A stretch of 64,000 nucleotides of DNA from Porphyromonadaceae bacterium FC4 (GCA_900120395.1 LT635553.1:486186-550185), one strand, 5' to 3'. Positions 26,301-35,489 are shown, numbered from the stretch's first letter. The notes: generated from the sequence alone by a model not told the origin. A program made the numbers and translations.

Positions 26301-26691
26301 GACCCTCACCTATGAAGCCGGAGGGCAGGCATACAACTATACTCTGGTCAATAAGGTAGAGAATGCCAATATCTACTACAACGTAGATAAGCGACTGGCA
26401 GAGGGACGATGGAGGCAACCGGGACAGGTGACGAAGTACAAAAAGTTTGAGAGCGGTACCATGACCCACCCAACATCGCGCTTCATCCAAGACCGAAACG
26501 ACCTCAACATTTCCTCCATCTCGCTCTACTATTTATTCCCGAAAGCGATCACCGACCCCCTCAAGATGGAGAGACTGCGTCTCGCACTCTTCATGAACAA
26601 CATTGCTACCTTCTCAAGCATCGAGGTAGAGCGAGGGTTGGCTTATCCTTTTGCACGTAGAGTCTCCTGCTCCATTTCCGCTACATTCTAA
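23398..26691 (+). CDS. SusC/RagA-type TonB-dependent receptor with STN domain
   Basis: 1097 residues. A signal peptide (about 1-21) precedes an STN domain (about 25-103, starting VNIALSEATG), a carboxypeptidase-regulatory-like domain (about 110-195), the TonB plug region (EEVVVTGIYTRKLGNFTG, GVIVVETKK) and a large beta-barrel ending in Phe. It imports a nutrient through the outer membrane with its SusD partner. STN domains normally signal to an anti-sigma factor, but none is encoded nearby. No carbohydrate-active enzyme is in the locus, so peptide or cofactor uptake is as likely as glycan uptake. Confidence 0.93.
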   Translation: MKTKILTCLLLALLPMGGALAQSAGKRVNIALSEATGEAFFEAYRNATGKTVIYSADQAKRFHKITLLSKDEDSEELLRRVLHDTGLGYEVKDDGIHITTERNAPGEVVVEGLVYDDLGYPLTGAPVMAKEYKVMQVTDAGGYYSFRIPKNTTVPVVVSFVGSQPYNYKVSSPGGKVIYDLTLKTSELLEEVVVTGIYTRKLGNFTGASSSIDSKQLNTVGNQNILNSLSTIDPSIQVATNLLGGSDPNALPDLSMRGVSSIADQAGSLRSDFANNPNQPLFILDGFETSIQTIVDMDMNRIESVTVLKDASAKALYGSKAANGVIVVETKKLAGDRQRVTYNGDVSLELPDLTSYNLTNSLEKLEVEMLDGYYDSNTQSGLVMNLQKYNERKKKALEGLNTYWLAKPLRTGVGHKHSLSVELGDAKSLRANIDLTYNQIGGVMKGSDRNNLSTTANISYRRDNLLFRNALTILSNKGVDSPYGAFSDYSRMNPYWEAVDEQGNVKRFAAIDDDGEKIPNPMYNAMIGTHSSSKYYDFVDNLYAEWQTTSSLRTTLRIGWNKKLSEDNQFYPADHSRFVHYSNDRSDEKGEYILTNGQSERISADLNANYNQAFGKHSLFLNGGVFVAQRSSSSYSHRAVGFSNSSIADITFAKQYAKGSTPSGGSSIQRELSFLLSGSYDYDNRYLFDSTFRRSASSLYGANNRWSNAWSLGLGWNVHNEHWMTFEPLQQLKLRASVGLTGNQNFLTNTAVATYRYYSGITYGGFTGAYITNMPNPDLKWEQKLDKNIGMDLKLWGLSLTLDLYQADTRNMLTDLTIPTSTGFSVVKDNLGLVRNTGVEARLMYGLWRGTDGFVNIYGSVAHNKNYIVSLSESLREYNERMMNESTKGNGSGRPVQLYQDGQSMTAIWTVPSAGIDPMSGREVYIKKDGQLTYEYDPSDLAPMGDSAPLVRGNAGLSAEYKGVGFNVTLTYEAGGQAYNYTLVNKVENANIYYNVDKRLAEGRWRQPGQVTKYKKFESGTMTHPTSRFIQDRNDLNISSISLYYLFPKAITDPLKMERLRLALFMNNIATFSSIEVERGLAYPFARRVSCSISATF

Positions 26692-26702
26692 GGACGAACA
26701 AT

Positions 26703-28226
26703 ATGAAAAAGACAATCATTAATAGAGTACTCCCGGTCCTTTCACTCGCAGCACTAAGCGTCCTCTCGGGGTGCGACAAGTGGTTCGATGTCACTCCGAG
26801 CTCCGAAATACGCAAACAGCAACACTATAGCACCGTGAAGGGCTTTCAGCAAACACTCACCGGCTGCTATATATCCATGGTCGGAGAGCCGCTCTATGGC
26901 AAGAGCCTTACCTGGCATATGCCCGAAGTGCTGGCGCACCAGTACCTGGAGACAAGCAACCCGACGGATAGAGCGTACTACAACCACCGGTACAAGGAAG
27001 AAGCTACCGTAGTGTCCTCCCTGGAGCAGACTTGGGCAAAGATGTATAATGTCATCGTCAATGCCAATGACGCACTCGATGAGCTGGAGGTAAAGAAAGA
27101 AACACTACAGTCTCTGGAGTATGGGATCCTCAAGGGCGAGTTCCTGGCGATACGAGCGCAGCTGCACTTTGATCTCCTGAGACTATATGGCTATGGCGAC
27201 TATGCCCATCGTGCCGGCACGCTGGATAATAAGCCGACGCTGCCATACGTCACCCGCCTATACAAAGACGCGGAGCGGCAATACACCGGGAAAGAGTACT
27301 ACCAAATGCTGATCAAAGATCTTGGAGAGGCAGAAGCTCTACTCAAAGAGTACGACCCTATCGCCAATACCGAAGTAGATAAGACGAGCTTCAGCATCGC
27401 CAATGTCGAGGGCTATTACAATAAGCGACACTTGCACCTCAACTACTATGCCGTGAAGGCGATCGAGGCACGGGTGCATCTCTGGTTTGGAACAGAGGAA
27501 GCGTGCCAAAGAGCAAAAGAAGCAGCCCTCGAGGTGGTCACGGCAGCCGAGGATGGTACGCTCAACAAAAACAAAAGCATAGAGACGAACATCCATCTGA
27601 TGAAAGCCGGGGAGATCAAGGGGCAAAACCTCTCCTACATTCCGGAGGCTCTCTTTTGCATGGATGCCCCAAAGCTCAATACGTCTACTGCAGTCTACCT
27701 AAAGCCCTCATACAGAGTAGGAGATGCCTACGCTTTTGCCATCTCCTCGAGCCGCATCAAGTCACTTTTTGGCAAAGACGAAAAGGATGTCCGGCTCACT
27801 CAGTCGCTGGTGGAGAACACAAGCACCAAGGGCTTTGTCCCCATCAAATATGCTAACCCCGATCACACCAATAACCGGATCAACATCATCCGCCTGCCGG
27901 AGGTCTACTATATCCTGGCAGAGGCATCCGCCCGCCTGGGACAAATGGGAGAAGCGATCCAAGTCCTCAATAAGATACGCACCTCACGCGGTCTCTCAGC
28001 ACCACTGGACGACGGACTGACAGCTGCGCAGGTGATGGAGGAGATCTACGCCGAGTATGAGCGCGAGTTTATCTCGGAGGGTGTCCTCTTCTTTGCTCAA
28101 AAAAGACTCGGAAAGAAGTACATCCCGACACAGGGCGAAGGGCAATCGGGGCAAAAAGAGATGTCCGACAAAGAGTACGTCCTGCCTTTCCCCAACTTCG
28201 AACTACAAAATGGCAGAATACAGTAA
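26703..28226 (+). CDS. SusD/RagB-family surface lipoprotein
   Basis: 507 residues. Lipobox LSGC (about 22-25) then DKWFDVTPSSEI, the usual SusD start; the C-terminal LPEVYYILAEASARLGQ and REFISEGVLFFAQKR regions are typical of the family's TPR-like and C-terminal parts. It forms the lid and ligand-capture subunit of the SusC channel. Follows the receptor by 11 bases. Confidence 0.94.
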   Translation: MKKTIINRVLPVLSLAALSVLSGCDKWFDVTPSSEIRKQQHYSTVKGFQQTLTGCYISMVGEPLYGKSLTWHMPEVLAHQYLETSNPTDRAYYNHRYKEEATVVSSLEQTWAKMYNVIVNANDALDELEVKKETLQSLEYGILKGEFLAIRAQLHFDLLRLYGYGDYAHRAGTLDNKPTLPYVTRLYKDAERQYTGKEYYQMLIKDLGEAEALLKEYDPIANTEVDKTSFSIANVEGYYNKRHLHLNYYAVKAIEARVHLWFGTEEACQRAKEAALEVVTAAEDGTLNKNKSIETNIHLMKAGEIKGQNLSYIPEALFCMDAPKLNTSTAVYLKPSYRVGDAYAFAISSSRIKSLFGKDEKDVRLTQSLVENTSTKGFVPIKYANPDHTNNRINIIRLPEVYYILAEASARLGQMGEAIQVLNKIRTSRGLSAPLDDGLTAAQVMEEIYAEYEREFISEGVLFFAQKRLGKKYIPTQGEGQSGQKEMSDKEYVLPFPNFELQNGRIQ

Positions 28227-28248
28227 ACCAATCAGCACTCATAGAACC

Positions 28249-29106
28249 ATGAAAACTCCTCTAAAACTCGTGTTACTCACCCTGATTGCGTTTACCTTCG
28301 GGAGTTGCAGACAGAGCGAGATTCCCAACTACGATGCCCGATACAATGCGGTACGCTTCCCCTACCGGACGCAGGAGAAGAGCAACAAAGAGCCCGCAGG
28401 CTACTCCGTCGACCGTCAGGCTTTCCTCGTAAGCTACAGCTTCTTTGGAAACGAGTCTGCTCCCGCACATACCCTCTCCATCCCGCTCTACCTGATAGGC
28501 TACGAGAGTGACCAGGACCGCCAAGTGCGCATCGAGCCGGTGAAGGATGAGTTCACCGCTCCCCTGGATGGTGTCATCGTAAAGGAGGCGGTGATTCCCG
28601 CCAAGTCCTCCGTAGGGCACCTCCTGGTAGAGGTAAAAAACCTCCCCGTACTCCGCAAGCAAAGCGTAGAGGCGGTCTATAGGATTGTATCCTCCGATGA
28701 TCTGCAGGCGGGACCGCTACAGCACAGCAAGGTCATCCTGTCCTGGGGTATACGGCTGCCACAGCCCACCTCGGAGGACTACATCGAGACCTACAACCTC
28801 CTCATCGATGCAGCGCCATCACCTGCCGACAGGACACTTGATTACTTCAGTCTAAACGCCCTTGAAGTGATTGTGCATGCCCTGGGCTGGACCGACTGGG
28901 ACAGCAAAGAGAAGCATGGAAAGCAGTACAACTCTGACGGCTATAAGTACCTGCCCTATGTAGGGTATATAGACAGAAAAAGCAGAGCCCTCGCACGGAC
29001 AATAGACGACTACATCCGGGAGTACAATGCAAAGAACCCCGATGCCCCTCTTATTCACGATGGTGGCAAGCTGCAAGGACAGCCGATACGCGCCCGACTA
29101 AACTAA
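28249..29106 (+). CDS. DUF4843-type lipoprotein
   Basis: 285 residues from MKTPLKLVLL; the frame is open further upstream, but that part overlaps the susD-like gene and the lipoprotein signal (FGSC, about residue 20) fixes the start. NAVRFPYRT and the repeated strand pattern fit the DUF4843 family, which commonly follows SusD in such loci. Probably a surface or periplasmic accessory lipoprotein; its biochemical role is unknown. Confidence 0.82.
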   Translation: MKTPLKLVLLTLIAFTFGSCRQSEIPNYDARYNAVRFPYRTQEKSNKEPAGYSVDRQAFLVSYSFFGNESAPAHTLSIPLYLIGYESDQDRQVRIEPVKDEFTAPLDGVIVKEAVIPAKSSVGHLLVEVKNLPVLRKQSVEAVYRIVSSDDLQAGPLQHSKVILSWGIRLPQPTSEDYIETYNLLIDAAPSPADRTLDYFSLNALEVIVHALGWTDWDSKEKHGKQYNSDGYKYLPYVGYIDRKSRALARTIDDYIREYNAKNPDAPLIHDGGKLQGQPIRARLN

Positions 29107-29219
29107 CCAACTACGAAGTAGTGTTTTGAGCCGACTCCTGACGCTTTCAGCCTTGTGACCTTGTCCCTCCTGACAGCCAAGCCCGGCTCCAAAACCATAA
29201 CCAACCTACCGATGAGAAA

Positions 29220-30908
29220 ATGGACAGAATCATAAAAACCGTATTCGGCACCGCATACCTAAGACTATTAGGCTCCGGTCTCCTCATACTGATCATCTCA
29301 GCTCTGCTGACCGGCTGCTACAAAGATATGAGCACGCTGGCTACCAATCCCATAGCGGACCTCAGTCTCGACACCACCGGGATCAGCAAAAACCTCTACG
29401 TCGAGTACCTGGATGAGCTGGTACTCGAACCGAAACTACAGAGTGAAGAGGGACTGACGTTCAAGTGGGAGCTCTTTGCCGCCAACGACGAAAATAACCT
29501 CAAGCGGGAGCTGATCGGAACGGATCTAAAACTCCGGCACACCATCGACAAGCCCCAGAGCAATACCCCCTACCGTCTACTCCTCACCATCACCGACACT
29601 AAGCACGACAACCTTGAGTCCCTCTACAGTTGGTCGGTCACTGTACAGGGGTCCATACTATCGGGACTCCTGGTGGCAGAGACTTCGGACGGTGAGACGA
29701 CCGAGCTCTCCTACATCAAAGACCGCAACGTCACAGTCAAGTACGACCGAGAGCCAAAGGTCTTCCGACAGATGCTCAAGGCTACTCCTACAGGTCCCGT
29801 CAAGGGCCTGGTGAACAATATGGTGTACACCTATTTTGGGTACAGGGGCTGGATGTCTCCGGGTACCGTCGTTTGGGTGACTACAGAGGATGGACAGCTG
29901 CTGCAGCTCGACCACAAAGACTTTAATCTGCTAGCCGACCTCTCGACCGAAAAGCTGGTAGCCTACAAGCCCGACCCCAACCTCAAGGCTAAAAACCTAC
30001 ACCTCTCTGCCCGGTCCCTTTTCCTGGACAGCAGTGCCGGCTACTACGGGATCAACAATGTCAACGGGGGAGCCTACTACAGGGAAGCACCCTTCTTCGC
30101 AGATCCGGATCCTCTGCTCGCCAATGTACACATGAGCAACGGAGTGGCGGGCTGCTATTCCGATGGCAACCCCAGCTCTATGATCCTTTGGTACGATGAT
30201 ACGACCGGGGAGATCCGGACCATCTGTGAGAAGAACTATGTACTTGAGGTAAGCGGTTATCTCAAAAACGCAACCTTTGACCCGGATAATCTCCCGGGGC
30301 AAGAAGCAGTCGCCATTGCCTACACTGAGGATGGCAAAGGGGGACGTTTGTTGCTCCGATCCAAGAGCGACCGCTTCTACAGGCTCTATACCGTCATACA
30401 CTATGTCCCCGAGAAAAAAGACTGGAGAACCAAGGAGATTATCCAGTACGAGGCTCCTGCTTCTGCCAATAGAGCGTACACCATTTCGTCTGAGGGCGCT
30501 GCAATTCTCCGACAGGCAAAGTCCGTTTTCTTCGCCGAGCGAAATAACGTTTTCTACGCCGTTACCGATCAGGCAGTCTACGCTTTCACATACGGTCTGA
30601 GCGATGAAGTGACTACTCCGACAGCTCCGGTCTACACGGCGCCGGCAGGTGAGACTCTCACCATGGGGCGCCTTTTTGTCCAGGGAGACTATGCTCAGTA
30701 CAAGGCAATGATGAAAAAGAGCCAGCTCCCCTGGAACGAAGCTGCTCTCATCTTGGTGTCCCAAAAAGGGACCGGCAAGGGCAGCGGTACCGTACGGATC
30801 GTACCGATCGACCCGGATCGCGCAGCCGCCGGTACACTGCTGACGTCACAAGCCATCGAATACACCGGTTTTGACAAGATCCTCAACGTCACACATATCG
30901 GCGACTAA
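29220..30908 (+). CDS. PKD-like family lipoprotein
   Basis: 562 residues. A hydrophobic segment ends in LLTGC (about residue 35), a lipobox, then PKD-like strands (about 45-140) and a longer C-terminal region that may fold as a propeller-like domain. It resembles the PKD-like lipoproteins that accompany DUF4843 proteins. The 113-base gap from the previous gene is the largest in the locus. Ligand binding at the cell surface is inference. Confidence 0.78.
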   Translation: MDRIIKTVFGTAYLRLLGSGLLILIISALLTGCYKDMSTLATNPIADLSLDTTGISKNLYVEYLDELVLEPKLQSEEGLTFKWELFAANDENNLKRELIGTDLKLRHTIDKPQSNTPYRLLLTITDTKHDNLESLYSWSVTVQGSILSGLLVAETSDGETTELSYIKDRNVTVKYDREPKVFRQMLKATPTGPVKGLVNNMVYTYFGYRGWMSPGTVVWVTTEDGQLLQLDHKDFNLLADLSTEKLVAYKPDPNLKAKNLHLSARSLFLDSSAGYYGINNVNGGAYYREAPFFADPDPLLANVHMSNGVAGCYSDGNPSSMILWYDDTTGEIRTICEKNYVLEVSGYLKNATFDPDNLPGQEAVAIAYTEDGKGGRLLLRSKSDRFYRLYTVIHYVPEKKDWRTKEIIQYEAPASANRAYTISSEGAAILRQAKSVFFAERNNVFYAVTDQAVYAFTYGLSDEVTTPTAPVYTAPAGETLTMGRLFVQGDYAQYKAMMKKSQLPWNEAALILVSQKGTGKGSGTVRIVPIDPDRAAAGTLLTSQAIEYTGFDKILNVTHIGD

Positions 30909-30965
30909 GGTGTGAGGGGCTGATTTAGTTGGATATGAGCGAGTTAAGAAACAGCGGCTTGACAG

Positions 30966-31080
30966 CCAAAAATTTCCTACTGGAAACAGATCGCTTCTAT
31001 CCGTCAAATCGTTTTCTTTCCTACTGAAAACATTTCGCTACTATCCGTCAAATTTTTTTCGAGTGAGCGGGAGGGAAAAA
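30966..31080 (+). repeat. 44-bp double stem-loop repeat, copy 5
   Basis: Cores at 30973-30986 (TTTCCTACTGGAAA) and 31017-31030 (TTTCCTACTGAAAA, one base off), spacing 44; tails CTTCTATCCGT and CGCTACTATCCGT; T-run at 31052-31059. Lies between convergent genes, next to the sialidase terminator. Confidence 0.94.
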
Positions 31081-31082
31081 AG

Positions 31083-31118
31083 AGAGAGGGTGTGTCAAAA
31101 TTTTGACACACCCTCTCT
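31083..31118 (-). terminator. Perfect 36-bp palindrome, terminator of the sialidase operon
   Basis: Arm AGAGAGGGTGTGTCAAAA (31083-31100) and its exact complement (31101-31118). Located 22 bases after the sialidase stop. On the minus strand the right flank gives CTTTTTTCC, a T-run fitting a terminator. Shares its core with hairpins at 48138-48185 and 62455-62484. Confidence 0.8.
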
Positions 31119-31140
31119 TGGTATATCTGTGGCGGACGCT

Positions 31141-32679
31141 CTAGCGGAAGAGGTCGGCGACGGGGAGGGCGATAAAGGTGAGGGTCATCTGATCGTCTTC
31201 CTCGACGAAGTAGCCGATGGTCTCATTGTCCAACAGGGTCATGTCGGAGTAGGCACTCATGCCGGGGTTGACGATGTACGGCTCCGACCACTTTTGGGTA
31301 GCGGGGTCGTAGTGGTAGATCGCTCCGTCCCAGCGAGAGCGGGGCCCCTTTGGCAGTGAGTGGAGCAGGACGCTCTTGCCTTGGTGCTTGACCAGTAGCG
31401 GTGTGCCGTTGCAGGCAGGGTCATGCAGTCCGGCGTAGGCATCGGCCCCCAGCTCTTCCCAGGTGGCTCCATCGTCCCGGCTCACCCTAAAGATCCGATC
31501 GTTGCGGTGGGGGTTGCGGATGCTCATCAGTATTGTCCCGTCGGGTAGTGGAAGGACTTTGGACTCGTCTCCTCCCTTGTACGCAAGGTCGGATACCTGC
31601 CAGGTCTCCCCTTCGTCATCGGAGTAAATCAGGTAGTTGTCCAGCTTGTACTCCTTCGTGGTGCGCATCGCCGCCACGAACATGATCCGCCCCGTGGCGG
31701 AAACAGCTCCCTGTCCTGAAGCACAGAACGAGCTGAGGAAACGGCTGCGTACAGGATCCGGGCAGTCTTTTCCGTAGAGGAAGTGGGTGATGTCCCTAGC
31801 CTCCGACCAGGTGGCGCCATCGTCGTCGCTGGTCATGACGTAGGTGGGCATAGGCTCCTCGGGTGTGGAGTGCCACAGCCCTTGCCCCCCGATGAAGACC
31901 ATCACGAGCTTGCCACTGGGGGCTTGTACGAGTGCGGCATCGCCGTAGCCGTGGCCGTGGCCGTAGCCCTCGATCACGAACTGTGTGCCACTCCAGTTCT
32001 TGCCGTCATCAAAGCTTCTGCGGATGACGATGTCGATGTCCTCGGGGATGTCGACTTGGTTGAACTTCCGTCGGTCTGCCGCCACTATCAGTGTCCCACT
32101 TTTGGTCTTGAGGATCGCGGGGATGCGGAAGTTTTTACTGCCCGTATCGCCCGGCACAAAGAGCGGCTTGTAGACCGAGAAGACCCTCCGCTCGGCAGTA
32201 TGGCCGTATCGGTTGCCCGCCTTGATCGGGAGGTTCTTTTCGCCGACACGGACCGATGCCAAGCCCGCACTCAGTAGCGACCCAGGCAACACATCCTCTG
32301 CCACATCTGTCACGATGTAGGCGACGGCTCCCGGCTCGGCCTCAAAGGAGAGAGTAGGGTAGCCGCCGGTCACCTCTACAGCCCGGTAGGGAAGGCGCCC
32401 CTTGTAGTCGTCCGGGTCGCGCACATCCAGAGAGTCGGAAAGCAGTACACCCGGTCGGCACCCGGCGATGGCGGAGTGCGCCGGCAGGGTGAGCGTCAAC
32501 TCTACTGTCTTACCCGGGAGGTTCTCAGGAAGCCTCAGGGCAAAGAGGGTGCGCCGTGCTGCACCGGGCTCCAGACCGTGGCGACTGGGGTAGACGACGA
32601 CGCTGTCGCCCTGAGCGTAGAGAGAGAGGCATCCGGCTAAGAGGATGAAAATGGTGGCTAGGCAGCGTCTCATGGTCAT
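31141..32679 (-). CDS. Secreted exo-alpha-sialidase
   Basis: 512 residues. Signal peptide about 1-22. KNFRIPAIL (about 183) is the FRIP motif of sialidases, and Asp boxes are visible: SFDDGKNW, SDDDGATW, SDDEGETW and SRDDGATW. It removes terminal sialic acid from host glycoproteins. An N-terminal domain (about 25-160) precedes the six-bladed propeller. It overlaps nagB by one base (TAATG), linking sialic acid release with amino sugar breakdown. Length is close to the Porphyromonas gingivalis enzyme. Confidence 0.94.
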   Translation of the reverse strand: MTMRRCLATIFILLAGCLSLYAQGDSVVVYPSRHGLEPGAARRTLFALRLPENLPGKTVELTLTLPAHSAIAGCRPGVLLSDSLDVRDPDDYKGRLPYRAVEVTGGYPTLSFEAEPGAVAYIVTDVAEDVLPGSLLSAGLASVRVGEKNLPIKAGNRYGHTAERRVFSVYKPLFVPGDTGSKNFRIPAILKTKSGTLIVAADRRKFNQVDIPEDIDIVIRRSFDDGKNWSGTQFVIEGYGHGHGYGDAALVQAPSGKLVMVFIGGQGLWHSTPEEPMPTYVMTSDDDGATWSEARDITHFLYGKDCPDPVRSRFLSSFCASGQGAVSATGRIMFVAAMRTTKEYKLDNYLIYSDDEGETWQVSDLAYKGGDESKVLPLPDGTILMSIRNPHRNDRIFRVSRDDGATWEELGADAYAGLHDPACNGTPLLVKHQGKSVLLHSLPKGPRSRWDGAIYHYDPATQKWSEPYIVNPGMSAYSDMTLLDNETIGYFVEEDDQMTLTFIALPVADLFR

Positions 32680-33470
32680 TATAGATTGTCTTTTTCGATG
32701 TCCTTGAAGTAGCGGTAGGTCCCCACCTTTAGGTCGGCGCAGGCATCCTCATCCACTACGAGTACACCCTTGCGGTGGAGCTGGAGGGCAGAGATGGTCC
32801 ACATCTGGTTCACGGCACCCTCCACTGCGTGGTAGACTGCACGCGCCTTGCCGTGTCCGTTGGCGAGGATCATCACCTCCTTGGCATCCAGGATCGTACC
32901 GACGCCCACGGTCACAGCCGTGCGGGGTACTTGGGTCAGGTCGTTGTCAAAGAAGCGAGAGTTGGCGATGATGGTGTCCGTCGTCAGCGTCTTTACTCTG
33001 GTGCGAGAGGAGAGTGAGGAGCCCGGCTCGTTGAAGGCAATGTGCCCGTCCGGTCCGATGCCTCCTATGAAGAGGTCCACCCCTCCTACTGCCTTCATCG
33101 CCTCCTCGTACGCCCGGCACTCCGCCTCGATGTCCTTGGCGTTGCCGTCCAGTAGGTGGGCGTTCTCGGGCTTGATATCGATGTGGCTAAAGAAGTTGGT
33201 CCACATGAACGTGTAGTAGCTCTGCTCGTGATCGCGAGGGATGCCGATGTACTCATCCATATTGAAGGTCACCACATGCTCAAAGGAGACCTTTCCCTCC
33301 TTGTGCATCCGGATCAGCTCTTTGTACATCCCCAGAGGAGTAGAGCCGGTAGGCAGACCGAGCACAAAAGGCTTGTCCGCCGTGGGCTTTGCTGCATTGA
33401 TACTGTTGGCTACATGAGTAGCTGCCCAGAGGGCGAGCTTGTTCTTGTCGGGTTGAATGATTACTCTCAT
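32679..33470 (-). CDS. nagB: Glucosamine-6-phosphate deaminase
   Basis: 263 residues. It converts glucosamine 6-phosphate to fructose 6-phosphate and ammonia. Motifs: [13 protein letters not shown] (about 38-50), FNMDEYIG (about 69-76), and [19 protein letters not shown] (about 134-152) with the catalytic residues. It lies 45 bases after the flavodiiron gene and is coupled to the sialidase. The intermediate steps from sialic acid (NanA, NanE, NagA) are not in the window. Confidence 0.97.
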   Translation of the reverse strand: MRVIIQPDKNKLALWAATHVANSINAAKPTADKPFVLGLPTGSTPLGMYKELIRMHKEGKVSFEHVVTFNMDEYIGIPRDHEQSYYTFMWTNFFSHIDIKPENAHLLDGNAKDIEAECRAYEEAMKAVGGVDLFIGGIGPDGHIAFNEPGSSLSSRTRVKTLTTDTIIANSRFFDNDLTQVPRTAVTVGVGTILDAKEVMILANGHGKARAVYHAVEGAVNQMWTISALQLHRKGVLVVDEDACADLKVGTYRYFKDIEKDNL

Positions 33471-33515
33471 CGTTTAATCTGATTCTATCTGGTTTTTGAA
33501 AATATTCGATTGGTA

Positions 33516-34709
33516 TTACTCGGCAAGGATTGCTTCTGCCAGTCTCTTGCCCATCTCCCATAGTTGAGCCTCCACCTCATCGCTCATGCCACACTGCATG
33601 ATGACCGGGTCGGCAGCTATAGGCCAGCCGAGTCGCTCCGCCACGCCGCCAAACTTCTTCTCCACGGCACCATTCCACGCTCCGGAGCCAAAGAATCCGA
33701 GGACACGGTTCGGGACACCTCGGTCCGAGATCTTAGTGACCATGTCTGCGATGGGTGGCCAGAGCTCCATGTTGTAGGTCGGAGACCCGATGATCACCCC
33801 TTTGTACCGAAAGACATCTGCCAGTGCATACGAAGAGTGGCTCACCCCCATGTGGTGGAGGCGCACCTTCTTCACCCCGTGTGCGCTGAGCGAGCGGGCC
33901 AGTAGCTCTGCCATCTGTTCGGTATTTCCGTACATGGATCCGTACAAGATCGTCGCACCGGGAGCAGCCTCATACTTGCTGATGCGGTCGTAGATGTCCA
34001 GGATCTCATGGGCGTGCTTGCTCCACACGGGGCCGTGCGTGCTGCAGATCATCTCGATGTCGATCTCTGCCGCCTTCTTGAGCGCACGCTGGACCTGAGC
34101 ACCGTACTTGCCGACGATATTGGAGTAGTAGCGGTACACCTCGTCGAGAAATCCCTCACGGTCCACCTCCTCATCCAGTACGCCGCCATCCAGCGTCCCA
34201 AAGGAGCCAAACGCATCGGCACTAAAGAGCGTCTTCGTCAGCGGGTCGTACGTGAACATCACCTCCGGCCAGTGCACCATCGGCGCCATCACGAAGCGCA
34301 GCGAGCGGCTGCCGATGTTGAGCTCGGTAGACTCATCCACCTCCAGGATCGAACTGTCAATGTGCTGAAAGCCCTTCAGCATCGGCATGGTACGCTTATT
34401 GCCCACGATCACCACGTCGGGGTACTTGTTTTTGAGTAGGGCGATGGATCCCGAGTGATCCGGCTCCATGTGGTTGACCACCAGGTAGTCCAGCTTCCTG
34501 CCGTCTAGGGCTTTGTCCAAGCGGTGCAGGAAGACATCTGCGTAGCAGACATCCACAGTATCCATCAGGACGGTCTTCTCGTCCACGATCAGATACGAGT
34601 TGTACGCCACACCGTTGGGGATCGGCCAAAGGTTCTCAAAGCGTGCTTTTACACGGTCGTTCACACCCAGATAGTAGGTGCTGTCATTCACTTTGGGGAT
34701 ATGTATCAT
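33516..34709 (-). CDS. Flavodiiron protein (A-type flavoprotein, FprA)
   Basis: 397 residues from MIHIPKVND; a further upstream ATG would add an unlikely extension. The metallo-beta-lactamase-like domain carries the diiron ligands (NHMEPDHSGS, about 77-86), and the C-terminal flavodoxin domain starts at ILYGSMYGNTEQMAE (about 250). These enzymes reduce O2 to water or NO to N2O and protect anaerobes. First gene of the unit that continues to nagB and the sialidase. Confidence 0.94.
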   Translation of the reverse strand: MIHIPKVNDSTYYLGVNDRVKARFENLWPIPNGVAYNSYLIVDEKTVLMDTVDVCYADVFLHRLDKALDGRKLDYLVVNHMEPDHSGSIALLKNKYPDVVIVGNKRTMPMLKGFQHIDSSILEVDESTELNIGSRSLRFVMAPMVHWPEVMFTYDPLTKTLFSADAFGSFGTLDGGVLDEEVDREGFLDEVYRYYSNIVGKYGAQVQRALKKAAEIDIEMICSTHGPVWSKHAHEILDIYDRISKYEAAPGATILYGSMYGNTEQMAELLARSLSAHGVKKVRLHHMGVSHSSYALADVFRYKGVIIGSPTYNMELWPPIADMVTKISDRGVPNRVLGFFGSGAWNGAVEKKFGGVAERLGWPIAADPVIMQCGMSDEVEAQLWEMGKRLAEAILAE

Positions 34710-34820
34710 GGTCTCTATACGATAGGTAGTTATGTGACTAAAAATGTACTGCAGCAGGTCCCAAAAACAGCGCCCCCCTCTCCCCATGATGCTGTTTTTG
34801 AGCTATTCTCCACAGCTTTG

Positions 34821-34828
34821 CAAAGATA
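34821..34828 (-). promoter_or_regulatory. -7 box for the flavodiiron operon
   Basis: TATCTTTG on the minus strand, about 110 bases before the chosen start, leaving a long leader. No clear -33 box. Confidence 0.5.
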
Positions 34829-34929
34829 ACACTATTATTCCACAACCCTATCCGTTGATTTTGTCGATCCCCGACAGGATAGAGCGCCCTAATTTTTCTG
34901 GGATTTTTTGGCTCGTATAAGAGAGAAAA

Positions 34930-35060
34930 AATGACGGATAGTAGCGAAAAGTTTCCAGTAGGAAAGAAAACGATTTGACGGATAGAAGAGAAATGTTTCC
35001 AGTAGGAAACTTTTCGCTAGTATCCGTCTAATGTTTTGTCCGAATCCGGGGGCGGAAAAA
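34930..35060 (-). repeat. 44-bp double stem-loop repeat, copy 6 (double-ended)
   Basis: Cores TTTCCAGTAGGAAA at 34952-34965 and 34996-35009, spacing 44. Reverse-strand tails (GACGGATAG) lie left of each core, but a forward tail (CGCTAGTATCCGT) and a right arm (CCGAATCCGGGGGCGG) also follow the second core, so both ends look like tail ends. Confidence 0.93.
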
Positions 35061-35126
35061 TAATAGGGATTTTTGCGCCGTATTTTCGGCAGTGTTATGT
35101 CGCTCTGATGTGACCTGTAGGCAGCT

Positions 35127-35489
35127 TTATGGGTGCTCGAGGATCCAGTCTCTTAGGATCAGGGCATGATTGCAGGTGGTTGAACGGGCACCGTAGACAA
35201 GGGTCACATTTCCGTTGGTCAGGAGCTCTTCGCAGTGCTTAGCAAAGGCGAAGGCTTTAGGGTTGGCATCCAGCTCTACGAGGTATTGTTCTCGGAACTT
35301 ATTGAAGTTCTCCTCTTTGTGACCAAACCACTTGCGGAGCTCAGTGGAGGGGGTGATTTCTTTTGCCCATTCGTCGACGGCAGCTGCCTCTTTTGTAACC
35401 CCACGAGGCCACAGACGATCAACGAGTATTCGGTACCCATCTTCGGGTCCTGCATCGATGTATGCGCGCTTGATCTTTAGTGTTCCCAT
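35127..35489 (-). CDS. DUF488 family protein
   Basis: 120 residues, about the usual length of the YeaO-like branch. LVDRLWPRGVTKE (about 22-34), WFGH and LVYGARSTTCNHA (about 97-109) are family hallmarks. Function is not established. It stands alone between repeat copy 6 and the tRNA genes. Confidence 0.9.
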   Translation of the reverse strand: MGTLKIKRAYIDAGPEDGYRILVDRLWPRGVTKEAAAVDEWAKEITPSTELRKWFGHKEENFNKFREQYLVELDANPKAFAFAKHCEELLTNGNVTLVYGARSTTCNHALILRDWILEHP

